A stretch of DNA of 64,000 bases from Siphonodentalium dalli (GCA_032622095.1 CP136067.1:434001-498000), one strand, 5' to 3'; counted from the first letter of the stretch, positions 1-12,837 are shown. Made by a program: numbers and translations. Notes: generated by a model from the letters alone, not told the origin.

Positions 1-316
1 CAATGTATTCCCATAATTATAGAGAACAGTTTGTATCACACACAATACGGTAAATCCGATTATAACCCTCGCTGAGAATGAAGGAAATGTTACGTTAATC
101 CAATGTATTCCCATAATTATAGAGAACAGTTTGTATCACACACAATACGGTAAATCCGATTATAACCCTCGCAGAGAATGAAGGAAATGTTACGTTAATC
201 CAATGTATTCCCATAATTATAGAGAACAGTTTGTATCACACACAATACGGTAAATCCGATTATAACCCTCGCAGAGAATGAAGGAAATGTTATGTTAATC
301 CAATGTATTCCCATAA
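1..316. repeat. Tandem repeat, 100-bp unit, about 3.2 copies
   Basis: Three full copies begin at 1, 101 and 201, each opening with CAATGTATTCCCATAATTAT. A 16-base fourth start at 301 then breaks into unrelated sequence. The copies differ at only a couple of positions (GCTGAG versus GCAGAG, TACGTT versus TATGTT), so the amplification is recent. The array probably continues to the left of the window. No coding potential is visible. Confidence 0.95.
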
Positions 317-618
317 GGGAAGTTATCTGGCAGTATGGTGAATATTGTCTGATCACTTATGGGTAAGAATGGATAGAATGATTTGAATGGACAGAGAATT
401 ATATAGGGAGTCAATGCATATCACTCCAAGAATCATAAACCTGTTGATGTGGAAACAAACCACCGGTGAAAACTTCTATGACATAACAATACTGGCACTT
501 TGTAGCTAATTAATGGACACCATGCTGCTAAGTTGTCAAACAATAAAGATCTATCTTGTGGTTTATCAGATAAAGCAAAAGTTCACAGAGCCAACATGTC
601 ATAAAGTTAACTGTTTTT
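317..618. other. Unassigned AT-rich sequence
   Basis: No open frame, repeat or structured element is recognisable between the 100-bp array and the dispersed element that starts at 619. Confidence 0.6.
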
Positions 619-1160
619 ATGTTTACCCATACCATAGTATGGTAAACATAGTGTCGTTGTCAGGATTGACCACTCGTCGTTAGTCCGTCCGTCTGTCTGT
701 CTGTCTGTCTGTCTGGCTGTCTGTCTGTAGACGCTTTACGCATGGTGCGATAACTCGAACATTTTATATCTGATCGGAACCAAATTTTGTATTTGAATTT
801 CTCAGCACCAACTACAGATCGAGTTTTTTTTACGGAGTTATGGCCCTTTTTCGACTTAGAATTCATGCATGCTACCATAACTCAAAAAAAATTTATCTGA
901 TCAGAATCAAATTTGGTATGCAAGTTTCTTGGACCAAAATACAGATCGAGTTTGAATATGGGATTGATCCGATATTTTTTAAAGGAGTTATGGCCCTTTG
1001 ATATAGAATTTCTGCATATTTTGATAAATCAACCATTTTTCAACTGATAAGAACCAAATTTGGTATGCGAGTTTATCAACTCAAAATACAGATAGAGTTT
1101 GAATATGGGTCAGATCCTGTTTTTTATACCAGAATTATGGCCCCTTTTAACTAAGAATTG
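619..1160 (+). mobile_element. Dispersed element: hairpin, CTGT microsatellite, core repeats
   Basis: A near-palindrome at 619-649 (arms TGTTTACC and GGTAAACA) is followed by a (CTGT)n microsatellite at about 690-728. Three diverged core repeats of about 150 bp follow, each ending in a GTTATGGCCC-like motif (about 838, 988 and 1136). A related element at 20321-20960 has the same order of parts. The layout resembles the pearl-type elements described from oysters (non-autonomous, Helitron-like). That comparison is from memory and is inference. No transposase is encoded. Confidence 0.6.
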
Positions 1161-2109
1161 AACAGATTTGAGATTTGCTTACACTATATAACTGTAGCAG
1201 CTTACAACTGTGGTATTAGTAAGAGAGACTAGAGATAATCTCTATTATTGATACCTGGTAATGAAATCTGATACTCACTGCTGCACTTTAATAGCTATAT
1301 GTTGTTTATTGCATTTCCATAGTGTGTGGACAGTGACTTCTCAGGATTTATCAACTCAACATAGCTCTCTGGTCTTGCATGGATTTTGGGATTAATATTA
1401 ACCCATTCCATAAACACATGATATCTGATAGGCAGATATTAAATTATATCTTTCACTTTGAGCCAGGTTCAGTAAGGATTTCTAAAAACATTAGAGGAAA
1501 TGTCTTATTTTGAAATTCCCTCTATTGCGTTTGGGTGCAGGATAATAATTATGTTGCTTGTATTCTTGAGACTGACTTATTGTGTGGGCTTCTAAATCCA
1601 TATACATGCATTTATAGACTATTTTGATCAGTTCATTAGTGTGATTAAGATCAACCCCTTGCTATCTCATTTAATAACTCAAATATTTGTCATTGATTAT
1701 ATTATATTTCAAGTCATAGTTTACGATAACACACCCCTAACCTGTACAGAGAGGTTCATTTGGTTTAATTGCTTTAAAATATTAAAAAAATTAACCCACC
1801 CATTCCATAGACATACAGTATGCTATCCAATGTAATAAATCTAATATCTTCAATCTCATATCCCTGGTGACCTCTAGTTATCTCATAATTATGCATTAAA
1901 GTATGTTATATCCAATCATTATCAATCATATTTTACGAAATTTTTAAAATAGTTTATCTTTAACTGTTACGTATGGTTCTTCTGCCTGACTATGGACTGA
2001 GCTCTATAAGACTATATATCTATTTTAAACTGACTAAATAGGTTGGAATCAAATGCCATATCCATGTTCATATGGAAGGTGCCCAATAAGTCTTATGCCA
2101 CTTGTGAAC
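1161..2109. other. Unassigned AT-rich sequence
   Basis: No coding region is supported. A short diverged duplication around an ACCCATTCCATA motif occurs near 1400 and 1796. Nothing else is recognised. Confidence 0.5.
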
Positions 2110-2528
2110 TTAAAGGTACTCAATCCGATTTGACGGTCCCCATATCATCAGATTCCAACAGTTTTTTTGAAATTCCGCTTCTGTTATCAGAATCAATTAA
2201 TTGCCCAAAAATAATGCTAACCACAGTCCACTATAGTATAAAATTGCCCAAAATCTGTTGTTTATCAACATTTTGTACAATGAAATTTGCTACTTTGTCA
2301 TTTATCTGACACAAAAAAAACCACTTGATTTTAGAGTTATCCATCTTCATCAACTTTCATACGGCCACTAAATATTCCAGGTGGTTAAAGATAATAGATT
2401 AAAAAAATTTATATCTGCTTACTCTGAGCTTTGAGGAATGGGTTCCTCGATTTGAATAAAATATTTGTTACCCCGGAAGCCAAATAAAAAGTAACTGAGG
2501 GGTGCTTAATCGGATCGAGTAGCTTTAA
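2110..2528 (+). mobile_element. TTAA-bounded MITE, AGGTACTC family, copy 1
   Basis: The left end reads TTAA then AGGTACTCAATCCGAT. The right end is its imperfect reverse complement, finishing GTAGCT-TTAA. Related copies are at 18663-19139, 22262-22335, 23036-23778, 27213-27551 and 28220-28434. Shared internal landmarks are a TTGATTCGAGTCGA-like motif, CAAAGCTCAGAGTTATC and a GGAATCTGATGATATGGGGACC-like motif near one end. The open frame across this copy is a chance product of the repeat. Non-autonomous, with no transposase. Confidence 0.75.
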
Positions 2529-2973
2529 TAGTAAGGTGTGAATTGTTGAAAAGGTTGGTGTAAGGATTTATGAAAATAGCTAATCGTTATCGCCAAGTTA
2601 TGGGTTAAACATCTGCCGATCGTGATCGGCCTCTCGTTTAGAATGGATATCAGCCTCAGTGTTGGGAGACTCCCTGCTGTCTGCATTGATTAATGGGTTC
2701 TTTGATAAACGTTCACATGGGGGCGGTTCACCCCTCCTGCACCCCACCAGCTTCGAGCCTTGGTATCCTTAATGCATCCTGGATAGGGGCAGTGTCGGTT
2801 GGGATTTTGTTCCAGAGAGAAATTGTTCGAGCATAGTGCTTAGGTATTTTGGTCGATAGAAGGGGCAGAGAAGTTTGTGGTGTCGTGTGGGTGTAAGAGG
2901 AGCAGAGTCAGTGATATTTACATGGTTATATCAGATTTTATTGGAGGGAATAAGAGAGGAGAAGTCTCTTCTG
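2529..2973. other. Unassigned sequence with a small palindrome
   Basis: No gene is seen. A short perfect stem, GCCGATC-GT-GATCGGC, lies at 2615-2630. Confidence 0.5.
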
Positions 2974-3338
2974 TTAACCCTTTACCCAACAGAACGCCCA
3001 GAAACGCCCTAACAGCCTAAATTATCTTCGGTCTGTCTCAATAAAACCATGGAAATATGGGTATCATTGGAACCGGCTCATTGAGCACATTGTGATAGTT
3101 ACAGTTATGCCCTGTGCCAATGCATTCTCTTATATATGCGAGTCGACCATAGGTCGCCTCGCATATATAAGAGAATGCATTGGCCTAAAAAAAACTTTTT
3201 TTTAACACTTTTTACCATTTTTTCTTTAATATGTGTTAAGCCAATGCATTCTCTTATATATGCGAGGCGACCTATGGTCGACTCGCATATATAAGAGAAT
3301 GCATTGGCACAGGGCCCTTGTGTTGGGTAAAGGGTTAA
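2974..3338 (+). mobile_element. piggyBac-like TTAA foldback element, copy A
   Basis: TTAA at 2974-2977 is followed by CCCTTTACCCAACA. The far end is TGTTGGGTAAAGGG then TTAA at 3335-3338. A TTAA target site with CCC-starting inverted termini is the piggyBac signature. Inside are two hairpins, 3116-3184 and 3240-3308. Each is a palindrome of about 69 bp that starts GCCAATGCATTCTC and ends GAGAATGCATTGGC. The second hairpin is the reverse complement of the first. Non-autonomous. Open frames through the hairpins are palindrome artefacts. Confidence 0.85.
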
Positions 3339-4480
3339 GAGTAAGCCATTTGAGAATGTTTAGCATGTTTGTGGGGCTGATTGGGTAGTTGTAGATATTA
3401 AAGATGTATATGACAGCTCGATTTTTAAAGTAATGCCTATTTGCCATGGGTGCCATATGGGACAGCAGTATTAGTCCAGTGCATTTATGAGAAAATAGGG
3501 CTGAACCTCAAAATAATTGCAATACAAAAGATTTTGTTTTATTTTGGTTGGGAACATCATAGAGTATACTCAGCTAAAAATCTGAACATGCGAAATGGCC
3601 TTTTTGAGGCAAAAAGTGGCGAAAATGATGAAAAATTGGTGAAAAATGGAGATTAACATTTTTTGTTAATAACTCTTGATGTAAACATACAATTGTTATA
3701 TTTTCACAATGATAAACTGTGGTACAGTTGTATCCAAGATTTTGTAACATTTTATTCTATAAATATTGATTAAATTTTCGAAATTTGGGTCAAAAAGTTG
3801 AAAAATTTGCCAAAATTCAGTGAAAAATGGAAGTATACAATAACTCTTGATGCAGTTGTAAAATTGTCATAACTGGGCTTGGAACTATTGTTATATAGTT
3901 ATATCCACAATTGTGGGTTTTTTTCATGTTGTTACTACAAGCAAATAATGGGACAGTATGTGTCGAACATAGGTTTTGTATGCCAGCTCCTTTATTACTC
4001 TGTTGTCTGTTCTGATGTTACGTTTTAGCAACCTCGGTGTGTCATTTGCAAGGCCCCCACCCCAGCCCCCATGGAATACGGAACACCACTTAACAGCCAT
4101 ATAGAATACATAAAAAAGATATGAAAACTTCATTTTTTGGATGGTCGGCGTACGAATACCGGTATTTTTGGAATACCGAATACCTCATAACAGAGGGGCC
4201 GGAATACGGCGTACCTCATAAAAGGGCATGGAATACGGCGTACGAAAAAGTGGGGGTGGGGCCTCATTTGCTGTATTCACTATGTTGTTAATGAGAGGTT
4301 TCCATTCAAGCTTGTTTGTGATGGTTAGGACGAGGTACGTTGTTGCAGTGGTGTTTTTAAGTATAGTGCCATGTAGTAGACAGTTGTTTGTTATTGGTTC
4401 CTTTTTCCTGGTTATTGTAATTAGTTCAAATTTGTTTATGGGAAGCCAAATTGACATTTAATAGATATTTGTGCATAAGT
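3339..4480. other. Unassigned sequence with diverged internal duplications
   Basis: No gene is supported. Two diverged copies of a segment carrying GTGAAAAATGGA and AATAACTCTTGATG lie at about 3600-3720 and 3785-3900. Micro-duplications of GGAATACGGCGTAC occur at 4200-4245. Confidence 0.45.
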
Positions 4481-4670
4481 GCAATAAGAAATCTCTAATT
4501 GTGCTTAAGCGGAAAAAGAATATTTCTTATTGCGCTTAAGTGCAATAATAATGTTCCTTATTGCGATTAAGCTCAATTAAATTAGAGATACCTTACAGTG
4601 ATTAAGCGCAATAAAATATTCCTTATTGCGCTTAATGGCAATACGATATTCCTTATTAATAAGATATTAT
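4481..4670. repeat. Degenerate repeats around a TTGCGCTTAA motif
   Basis: About six variants of CTTATTGCGCTTAAG and its partial reverse complement (TTAAGCGCAATAA) alternate through the stretch. It can fold back on itself. No coding potential is seen. Confidence 0.6.
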
Positions 4671-4744
4671 ACAAACAATTGAGTGAGCGATTGAGTGAGA
4701 CACGGGGATTTGTCGCCCGCTCGAGACTGGAATGTCACCCGAGG

Positions 4745-4918
4745 GCCGCTACTAATTACTGATTTAACATATTCCCCACTAATTACTGATTAAAAACAAC
4801 ATATTCCCACTAATTACTGATTAAATACAACATATTCCCCACTAATTACTTATTTAAACAACATATTCCCCACTAATTACTGATTAAAAACAACATATTC
4901 CCCACTAATTACTGATTT
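4745..4918. repeat. Tandem repeat, 32-bp unit, about 5-6 copies
   Basis: The unit contains ACTAATTACTGATTAAA followed by ACAACATATTCCCC. The first copy is shorter and the copies differ by small indels. Confidence 0.85.
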
Positions 4919-5508
4919 TAAGATCATAAACTGACAATAATGTCCACCAATATGTCACCTGACGTAAAATCTCCAATAAATGTCACTCATGAAATTTCCA
5001 ACTGCTGAAACTTTTACTCAAGTTTCGGTGGGGTGAGACACAAACACTGGGCAACACCCCTCCCTCCCATATCGCTACGTCCCTGGTTCGGTCTGTTTGA
5101 TGTTATAATTGTTTTATCTGGACAATTTATCTAACCATTCGTGTATATCTCAATAAATCAGCTTATCTCGCAATAAACTCAAATAGCATGCAGTCATGGG
5201 CCATGCAACTCCGTCTTATTAAGATGTTAATTAAAGTAAAAACGAACAACTAATAGACATGCATGGAGGTGCTTATCGAGATAAGGTTCGGGTGACCACC
5301 CCCAATAAACATTACATGTATGGAGGCGCTCAACTCGATAAGAGTTATGTACGTCGATGATTTAGGTGACCGCCGTATGACATGTGCCCATACCAAACAT
5401 TGGGTCTGCTCCATATAATTATCTATGGGCCCTCAATCAAATTGTGTTATAGGAGTATAATATAGGGGCGTGTCTGGTGGCTTACACTCTGCCTTGCATG
5501 TTACAGAT
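4919..5508. other. Unassigned sequence before the 42-bp array
   Basis: No gene is supported. A diverged duplication occurs at about 5262-5300 and 5318-5375, marked by CATGGAGG(T/C)GCT, an ACTCGATAAG-like stretch and AGGTGACC. Confidence 0.5.
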
Positions 5509-8500
5509 AGATAGTATACCCCATTATCCGGAGTCCCGGACATAACGGAATTAAACCGTGCTATCCGACCCCATTATCCGAACATAACAGAACTAAACCC
5601 TGCTATCCGACCCCATTATCCGGACATAACAGAACTAAACCCCGCTATCCGACCCCATTATCCGGACATAACAGAACTAAACCTTGCTATCCGACCCCAT
5701 TATTCAGACAATAGAACTAAACCCTGCTATCCGACCCCATTATCCGGACATAACAGAACTAAACCCTGCTATTCGACCCCATTATTCAGACATAACAGAA
5801 CTAAACCCTGCTATCCGACCCCATTATCCGGACATAACAGAACTAAACCCTGCTATCCGACCCCATTATTCAGACAATAGAACTAAACCGAGCTACCCGA
5901 CCCCATTATTCAGACATAACAGAACTAAACCCTGCTATCCGACCCCAGCAATATTCATACATAATAGAACTAAACCCTGCTATCCGACCCCATTATTCAG
6001 ACATAACAGAACTAAACCCTGCTATCCGACCCCAGCAATATTCATACATAATAGAACTAAACCCTCCTATCCGACCCCATTATTCAGACATAACAGAACT
6101 AAACCCTGCTATCCGACCCCATTATTCAGACATAACAGAACTAAACCGTGCTATCCGACCCCATTATCCGGACATAACAGAACTAAACCCTGCTATCCGA
6201 CCCCATTATCCGGACATAACAGAACTAAACCCTGCTATCCGACCCCATTATCCGGACATAACAGAACTAAACCGTGCTATCCGACCCCATTATCCGGATA
6301 TAACAGAACTAAACCCTGCTATCCGACCCCATTATTCAGATATAATAGAACTAAACCCTGCTATCCGACCCCATTATTCAGACATAACAGAACTAAACCC
6401 TGCTATCCGACCCCATTATCCGGACATAACAGAACAAAAACCGTGCTATCCGACCCCATTATCCGGACATAACAGAACTAAACCGTGCTATCCGACCCCA
6501 ATATCCGGACATAACAGAACTAAACCCTGCTATCCGACCCCATTATCCGGACATAACAGAACTAGACCCCGCTATCCGACCCCATTATTCAGACATAACA
6601 GAACTAAACCCTGATATCCGACCCCATTATCCGGACATAACAGAACTAAACCGTGCTATCCGACCCCATTATCCGGACATAACAGAACTAGACCCCGCTA
6701 TCCGACCCCATTATTCAGACATAACAGAACTAAACCCTGATATCCGACCACATTATCCGGACATAACAGAACTAAACCCTGCTATCCGACCCCATTATTC
6801 AGATATAATAGAACTAAACCCTGCTATCCAACCCCATTATTCAGACATAACAGAACTAAACCCTGCTATCCGACCCCATTATTCAGACATAACAGAACTA
6901 AACCGTGCTATCCAACCCCATTGTTCAGACATAACAGAACTAAACCCTGCTATCCGATCCCATTATTCAGATATAATAGAACTAAACCCTGCTATCCGAC
7001 CCCATTATTCAGACATAACAGAACTAAACCGTGATATCCAACCCACCTATCCGGACATAACAGAACTAAACCGTGCTATCCGATTCCATTATCCGGACAT
7101 AACAGAACTAAACCGTGCTATCCGATTCCATTATCCGGACATAACAGAACTAAACCGTGCTATCCGATTCCATTATCCGGACATAACAGAACTAAACCGT
7201 GCTATCCGACCCCATTATCCGGACATAACAGAACTAAACCGTGCTATCCGATTCCATTATCCGGACATAACAGAACTAAACCGTGCTATCCGACCCCATT
7301 ATCCGGACATAACAGAACTAAACCGTGCTATCCGACCCCATTATCCGGACATAACAGAACTAAACCGTGCTATCCGACCCCATTATCCGGACATAACAGA
7401 ACTAAACCGTGCTATCCGACCCCATTATCCGGACATAACAGAACTAAACCGTGCTATCCGATTCCATTATCCGGACATAACAGAACTAAACCGTGCTATC
7501 CGATTCCATTATCCGGACATAACAGAACTAAACCGTGCTATCCGACCCCATTATCCGGACATAACAGAACTAAACCGTGCTATCCGATTCCATTATCCGG
7601 ACATAACAGAACTAAACCCTGCCATCCGACCCCATTATCCGGACATAACAGAACTAGACCCCGCTATCCGACCCCATTATTCAGACATAACAGAACTAAA
7701 CCCTGATATCCGACCCCATTATCCGGACATAACAGAACTAGACCCCGCTATCCGACCCCATTATTCAGACATAACAGAACTAAACCCTGATATCCGACCC
7801 CATTATCCGGACATAACAGAACTAAACCGTGCTATATCCGACCACATTATCCGGACATAACAGAACTAAACCCTGCTATCCGACCCCATTATTCAGATAT
7901 AATAGAACTAAACCCTGCTATCCAACCCCATTATTCAGACATAACAGAACTAAACCCTGCTATCCGACCCCATTATTCAGACATAACAGAACTAAACCGT
8001 GCTATCCAACCCCATTGTTCAGACATAACAGAACTAAACCCTGCTATCCGATCCCATTATTCAGATATAATAGAACTAAACCCTGCTATCCGACCCCATT
8101 ATTCAGACATAACAGAACTAAACCGTGATATCCAACCCCATTATCCGGACATAACAGAACTAAACCGTGCTATATCCGACCACATTATCCGGACATAACA
8201 GAACTAAACCCTGCTATCCGACCCCATTATTCAGATATAATTGAACTAAACCCTGCTATCCAACCCCATTATTCAGACATAACAGAACTAAACCCTGCTA
8301 TCCGACCCCATTATTCAGACATAACAGAACTAAACCGTGCTATCCAACCCCATTGTTCAGACATAACAGAACTAAACCCTGCTATCCGATCCCATTATTC
8401 AGATATAATAGAACTAAACCCTGCTATCCGACCCCATTATTCAGACATAACAGAACTAAACCGTGATATCCAACCCCATTATCCGGACATAACAGAACTA

Positions 8501-9232
8501 AACCGTGCTATCCGACCCCATTATCCGGACATAACAGAACTAAACCGTGCTATCCGATTCCATTATCCGGACATAACAGAACTAAACCCTGCCATCCGAC
8601 CCCATTATCCGGCCATAACAGAATTAAACCCTGCTAGCCGACCCCATTATTCAGACATAACAGAACTAAACCCTGCCATCCGACCCCATTATCCGGCCAT
8701 AACAGAACTAAACCCTGCCATCCGACCCCATTATCCGGACATAACAGAACTAAACCCTGCTATCCGACCCCATTATCCGGACATAACAGAACTAAACCCT
8801 GCCATCCGACCCCATTATCCGGACATAACAGAACTAAACCCTGCTATCCGACCCCATTATCCGGACATAACAGAACTAAACCGTGCTATCCGACCCCATT
8901 ATCCGGACATAACAGAACTAAACCCTGCCATCCGACCCCATTATCCGGACATAACAGAACTAAACCCCGCTATCCGACCCCATTATCCGGACATAACAGA
9001 ACTAAACCGTGCTATCCGACCCCATTATCCGGACATAACAGAACTAAACCGTGCTATCCGACCCCATTATCCGGCCATAACAGAACTATACCCTGCCATC
9101 CGACCCCATTATCCGGACATAACAGAACTATACCCTGCCATCCGACCCCATTATCCGGACATAACAGAACTAAACCCTGCTATCCGACCCCATTATCCGG
9201 ACATAACAGAACTAAACCCTGCCATCCGACCA
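5509..9232. repeat. Minisatellite array, 42-bp unit, about 88 copies
   Basis: The core motif is CCCCATTATCCGGACATAAC followed by AGAACTAAACCCTGCTATCCGA. Because 42 is a multiple of three, long pseudo-frames repeat a 14-residue peptide such as ELNPAIRPHYPDIT. Indels shift the phase, and the frames are not genes. Variant units (TTATTCAGA for TTATCCGGA, GATTCCATT for GACCCCATT, CTAGACCCCG) are arranged in blocks. The array ends ten bases before the TTAA of the element at 9242. Confidence 0.95.
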
Positions 9233-9241
9233 TATAGCGGT

Positions 9242-9477
9242 TTAACCCTTTGATGACTGGAGCTTCCTGATTTGTTTTTGCGAAAATCCTGTGCCAATGC
9301 ATTCTCTTATATATGCGAGTCGCACATAGGGCGCCTCCAATATATAAGAGAATGCATTGGCCTAACAATATTTACCTTCTGATCTTGTATAGGGGGTCCT
9401 CGCATATATATGGGAATGCACTGGCACGTGTCTTTAATGTCACACCAGCGCAGCTCCCGTCATGAAATGGATATTAA
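9242..9477 (+). mobile_element. TTAA-bounded foldback element, CATGACTGG type, copy F
   Basis: TTAA at both ends (9242-9245 and 9474-9477). The left end reads CCCTTTGATGACTGGAGC and the right end is an imperfect reverse complement with CTCCCGTCATG. One full hairpin of the 69-bp family lies at 9292-9361 and half of another at about 9390-9425. The element at 63484-63720 has the same size (237 versus 236 bp) and ends, so this is a separate TTAA family carrying the same hairpin module. Confidence 0.75.
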
Positions 9478-9505
9478 CCGAGGCGATATATAAAGTTTAA
9501 TATAT

Positions 9506-9595
9506 AACCCACATGGAACCTCAAACAGAAACTGTTGGAAGCATGCACTACAGAGTGCAGGCTGCTCCAGTCCATGTGGGGCTCTTTATGGGTTA
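9506..9595 (+). mobile_element. Small foldback element (AACCCA...GAGCCCCA family)
   Basis: It starts AACCCACATGGAACCTCA and ends GTGGGGCTCTTTATGGGTT, giving imperfect inverted ends. A partial copy in the opposite orientation lies at 13627-13691. Related inserts with ACCCATACAGAGCCCCA ends are nested at 25441-25522 and 63171-63252. Confidence 0.6.
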
Positions 9596-11120
9596 AATGC
9601 TAACACATGAACAATATGCCACCAGAGTCTGCTGGCGCTAAGACTGCAAACGAAATTAATCAAATTATTACATAATTATGAACACAGATAAAACGGTCAA
9701 TAACATTCCATTCACAAACCGATCGTCAAGTCGGTGTTTGTCATAAAACCATCCACAAACATTAGTCATTAAATAACAGAGGGGACAGACTTACTATACA
9801 ATTAGAGAAAGGTGGTGGTGCTTTTGTAATTCAAGTTATATATAACACCCTAGTATATAAGTTGTAGTAGGGCGCGGAGCGCCCAGGATGGTCGAAAAGA
9901 TCGAGAGATCTTCTCCTTCACCCTCAATTTGTTGTTTTGATGTTATCTTGCATAAAAAAAGCCCATCAAAAGTCTGACATGTCCGTCCGTGTCAAATCGT
10001 TGATTGGATAGAGCCCACGAGCTTTAATAAGGGGTGGAGGATACCCGAGGTGTCCCTGCTGAGGTTGATGATGAAGAAGCTGAGCGAGCCTGGAGTGGTG
10101 CGCTGAAATGGAGAACGGGGCCCCCGTTAAAAGCATGTATTAGTTTTGTTAGTTAGTTAAAAGTATGTATATGTATAAACGCCAGCAGGAAAACAATTGC
10201 TATGCAGATTGGGCCCACCAATTACACAGAGAGTTTGCATCAGCTATGGCATGTTGTTGCATTTTTTTTGTCCCGCCCTACCTCCCCATGGCACGGGCGT
10301 AGGTGAAAACATATTTTGACAAGTTTTATATACAATGTTATTTAGACTTTAATAGTTGAAATAAATCTGAACGACAATGAAGAGAGGATATACATCTATA
10401 TATATGAATAATATACAGTCAATATATTTTTTTGGTTTATATGATTTTTTTGTTTTTAAAGTTTGTTAGTAAATTTATGTATGTACAGATTGGATAATTA
10501 CAATGTGTTCTTGGTACGCCGTCCTTGGCATCCCGACGAAAACGCAGAGCAGTAAGAGGGCCGAACATATGTAGGTATAATTATGTCCGGCCTAAACTCG
10601 ATGAGAGCTTTAATGACCACTTGTGGGTCTGAAATTACCATATTATACTATCAATATATTTATCGCCCGCGGACGTTCACACCTGGGCGATGTTCGTAAC
10701 TTGTTTATCTCCAAACATTAGCTAATGGACACAATGATGATGCATAATACCCCACCTGTACTGACCCCCACCAGTCCCGCACCCACCCGTACTGACCCGC
10801 ACCAGTCCCGTCGAACACTCACGGACTAAAGCTACAAGAAAACCTTAGTCAGAAATGGTAACGCGCTCAAGATCATATATTATATTTATATACCCATGAT
10901 TGTAATCATAGAATATAAAATATATTGGTTTCACGAATGACCAACTCATAGAATTAATCGCCTTGCACTTCTTGGCATCCGAATAACAATTGAAATTGAA
11001 ATTCCGAACTACACCTTTTAGCGGACTCGGCTTCCGGGTCGCAGTTCGACTTTTAATCCGGAGCGCGGAATAAGCTGTGTATAAAATCACCTCAATCGTA
11101 GACTAGTCATCAATTTTATT
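9596..11120. other. Unassigned sequence, no gene seen
   Basis: A short GC-rich stem GGGCGC-GGA-GCGCCC lies at 9870-9884. A direct duplication of a GTACTGACCC(C/G)CACCAGTCCCG-like motif is at 10750-10811. The rest is AT-rich with no supported open frame. The 81-codon frame at 10845-11090 on the minus strand has no recognisable family. Confidence 0.5.
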
Positions 11121-12310
11121 GAATATGCCATGTCACTAACTCGCGTCCATATTGTTATATGCCATGTCACTAACTCGCGTCCATATTGTTATATGTCATG
11201 TCACTAACTCGCGTCCATATTGTTATATGCCATGTCACTAACTCGCGTCCATATTGTTATATGCCATGTCACTAACTCGCGTCCATATTGTTATATGCCA
11301 TGTCACTAACTCGCGTCCATATTGTTATATGTCATGTCACTAACTCGCGTCCATATTGTTATATGCCATGTCACTAACTCGCGTCCATATTGTTATATGT
11401 CATGTCACTAACTCGCGTCCATATTGTTATATGCCATGTCACTAACTCGCGTCCATATTGTTATATGCCATGTCACTAACTCGCGTCCATATTGTTATAT
11501 GTCATGTCACTAACTCGCGTCCATATTGTTATATGTCATGTCACTAACTCGCGTCCATATTGTTATATGCCATGTCACTAACTCGCGTCCATATTGTTAT
11601 ATGCCATGTCACTAACTCGCGTCCATATTGTTATATGTCATGTCACTAACTCGCGTCCATATTGTTATATGCCATGTCACTAACTCGCGTCCATATTGTT
11701 ATATGCCATGTCACTAACTCGCGTCCATATTGTTATATGCCATGTCACTAACTCGTGTCCACATTGTTATATGCCATGTCACTAACTCGCGTCCATATTG
11801 TTATATGCCATGTCACTAACTCGCGTCCATATTGTTATATGCCATGTCACTAACTCGCGTCCATATTGTTATATGCCATGTCACTAACTCGCGTCCATAT
11901 TGTTATATGCCATGTCACTAACTCGCGTCCATATTGTTATATGCCATGTCACTAACTCGCGTCCATATTGTTATATGCCATGTCACCAACTCGCGTCCAT
12001 ATTGTTATATGCCATGTCACTAACTCGCGTCCATATTGTTATATGCGATGTCACTAACTCGCGTCCATATTATTATATGCCATGGCACTAACTCGCGTCC
12101 ATATTGTTATATGCCATGTCACTAACTCGCGTCCATAGTGTTATATGCCATGTCACTAACTCGCGTCCATATTGTTATATGCCCTGTCACTAACTCGCGT
12201 CCATATTGTTATATGCCATGTCACTAACTCGCGTCCATATTGTTATATGCCATGTCACTAACTCGCGTCCATATTGTTATATGCCATGTCACTAACTCGC
12301 GTCCATATTG
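11121..12310. repeat. Minisatellite array, 34-bp unit, about 35 copies
   Basis: The unit is GCCATGTCACTAACTCGCGT followed by CCATATTGTTATAT. The copies are highly uniform, and the main variant is GTCATG for GCCATG. The array stops abruptly at CCATATTGGATCC. The frames within it are repeat artefacts. Confidence 0.95.
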
Positions 12311-12343
12311 GATCCACCAGATTTCGTGGTTTCATAGATTCAT

Positions 12344-12481
12344 CCAGCCCCGGTTCCGTGGTTTTGGTGCTACAGATGCAGGTCAAAGTTTTGGAGTAGC
12401 ATTTCCATGCATACATGGAGCTTTTGAATTATTCATGATTTATATATGGAAAGTTAAGTAAAACCACGGAACCGGATCTGG
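12344..12481. mobile_element. Small inverted-repeat element next to the 34-bp array
   Basis: A perfect 16-bp inverted repeat, CCGGTTCCGTGGTTTT at 12350-12365 and its complement at 12460-12475, extends outward to CCAG...CTGG with two mismatches. It encloses about 95 bp of non-coding sequence. Probably a MITE, but no clear target duplication was found. Confidence 0.5.
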
Positions 12482-12837
12482 TTAGGGTTAGGCCGTGAGT
12501 TAGTGACAGGGGATATAACAAGCATTCAATTCAAATTTGACTTAGATATTTACCTTAGTGGTATTATGTATCATATATACATATCGATTAGTGTGAGACA
12601 AAGTTAATTGATCTTCAGATCAGTCTTCATGCTGCAGGGGGGAAATTGTCCCTAATATTGGCATCAACCCCTGTCAGCTCCAGTATTAGTCTGGGTTTTT
12701 TTTTTTTTTTTTATACAAATTATCTATAATACGTATTGATTGGACACTGTATGTTGCAGGTAGGACCCCTGTCACACAATGGCACTGACCCCTGGCAGCC
12801 TCAGTGTAAAATCAATACACATCCATTGACGTTTTAC
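12482..12837. other. Non-coding sequence with a diverged duplication
   Basis: GGCATCAACCCCTGTCAGCT near 12660 and GGCACTGACCCCTGGCAGCC near 12780 mark two diverged copies of a segment of about 120 bp. A poly-T run occurs at about 12695-12712. Confidence 0.5.

Noticed and set aside
2043-2309. 88-codon open frame
   Set aside because: It overlaps the TTAA MITE copy 1. Equivalent frames are not conserved in the other five copies.
5684-8128. 262- and 99-codon frames with ELNPAIRPHYPDIT or NRTKPCYPTPLFRH repeats
   Set aside because: Product of the 42-bp array. The two peptides are different frames of the same unit, and indels between units shift freely.
9870-10100. Possible self-cleaving ribozyme (GC-rich stem and GATGATGAAG-type motifs)
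   Set aside because: The hammerhead core order (CTGATGA, GAAA and the cleavage triplet with three stems) is not present.
12480-12493. Telomere-like GGTTAGGGTTAGG
   Set aside because: Only two units, with no array. Chance occurrence next to an inverted-repeat element.
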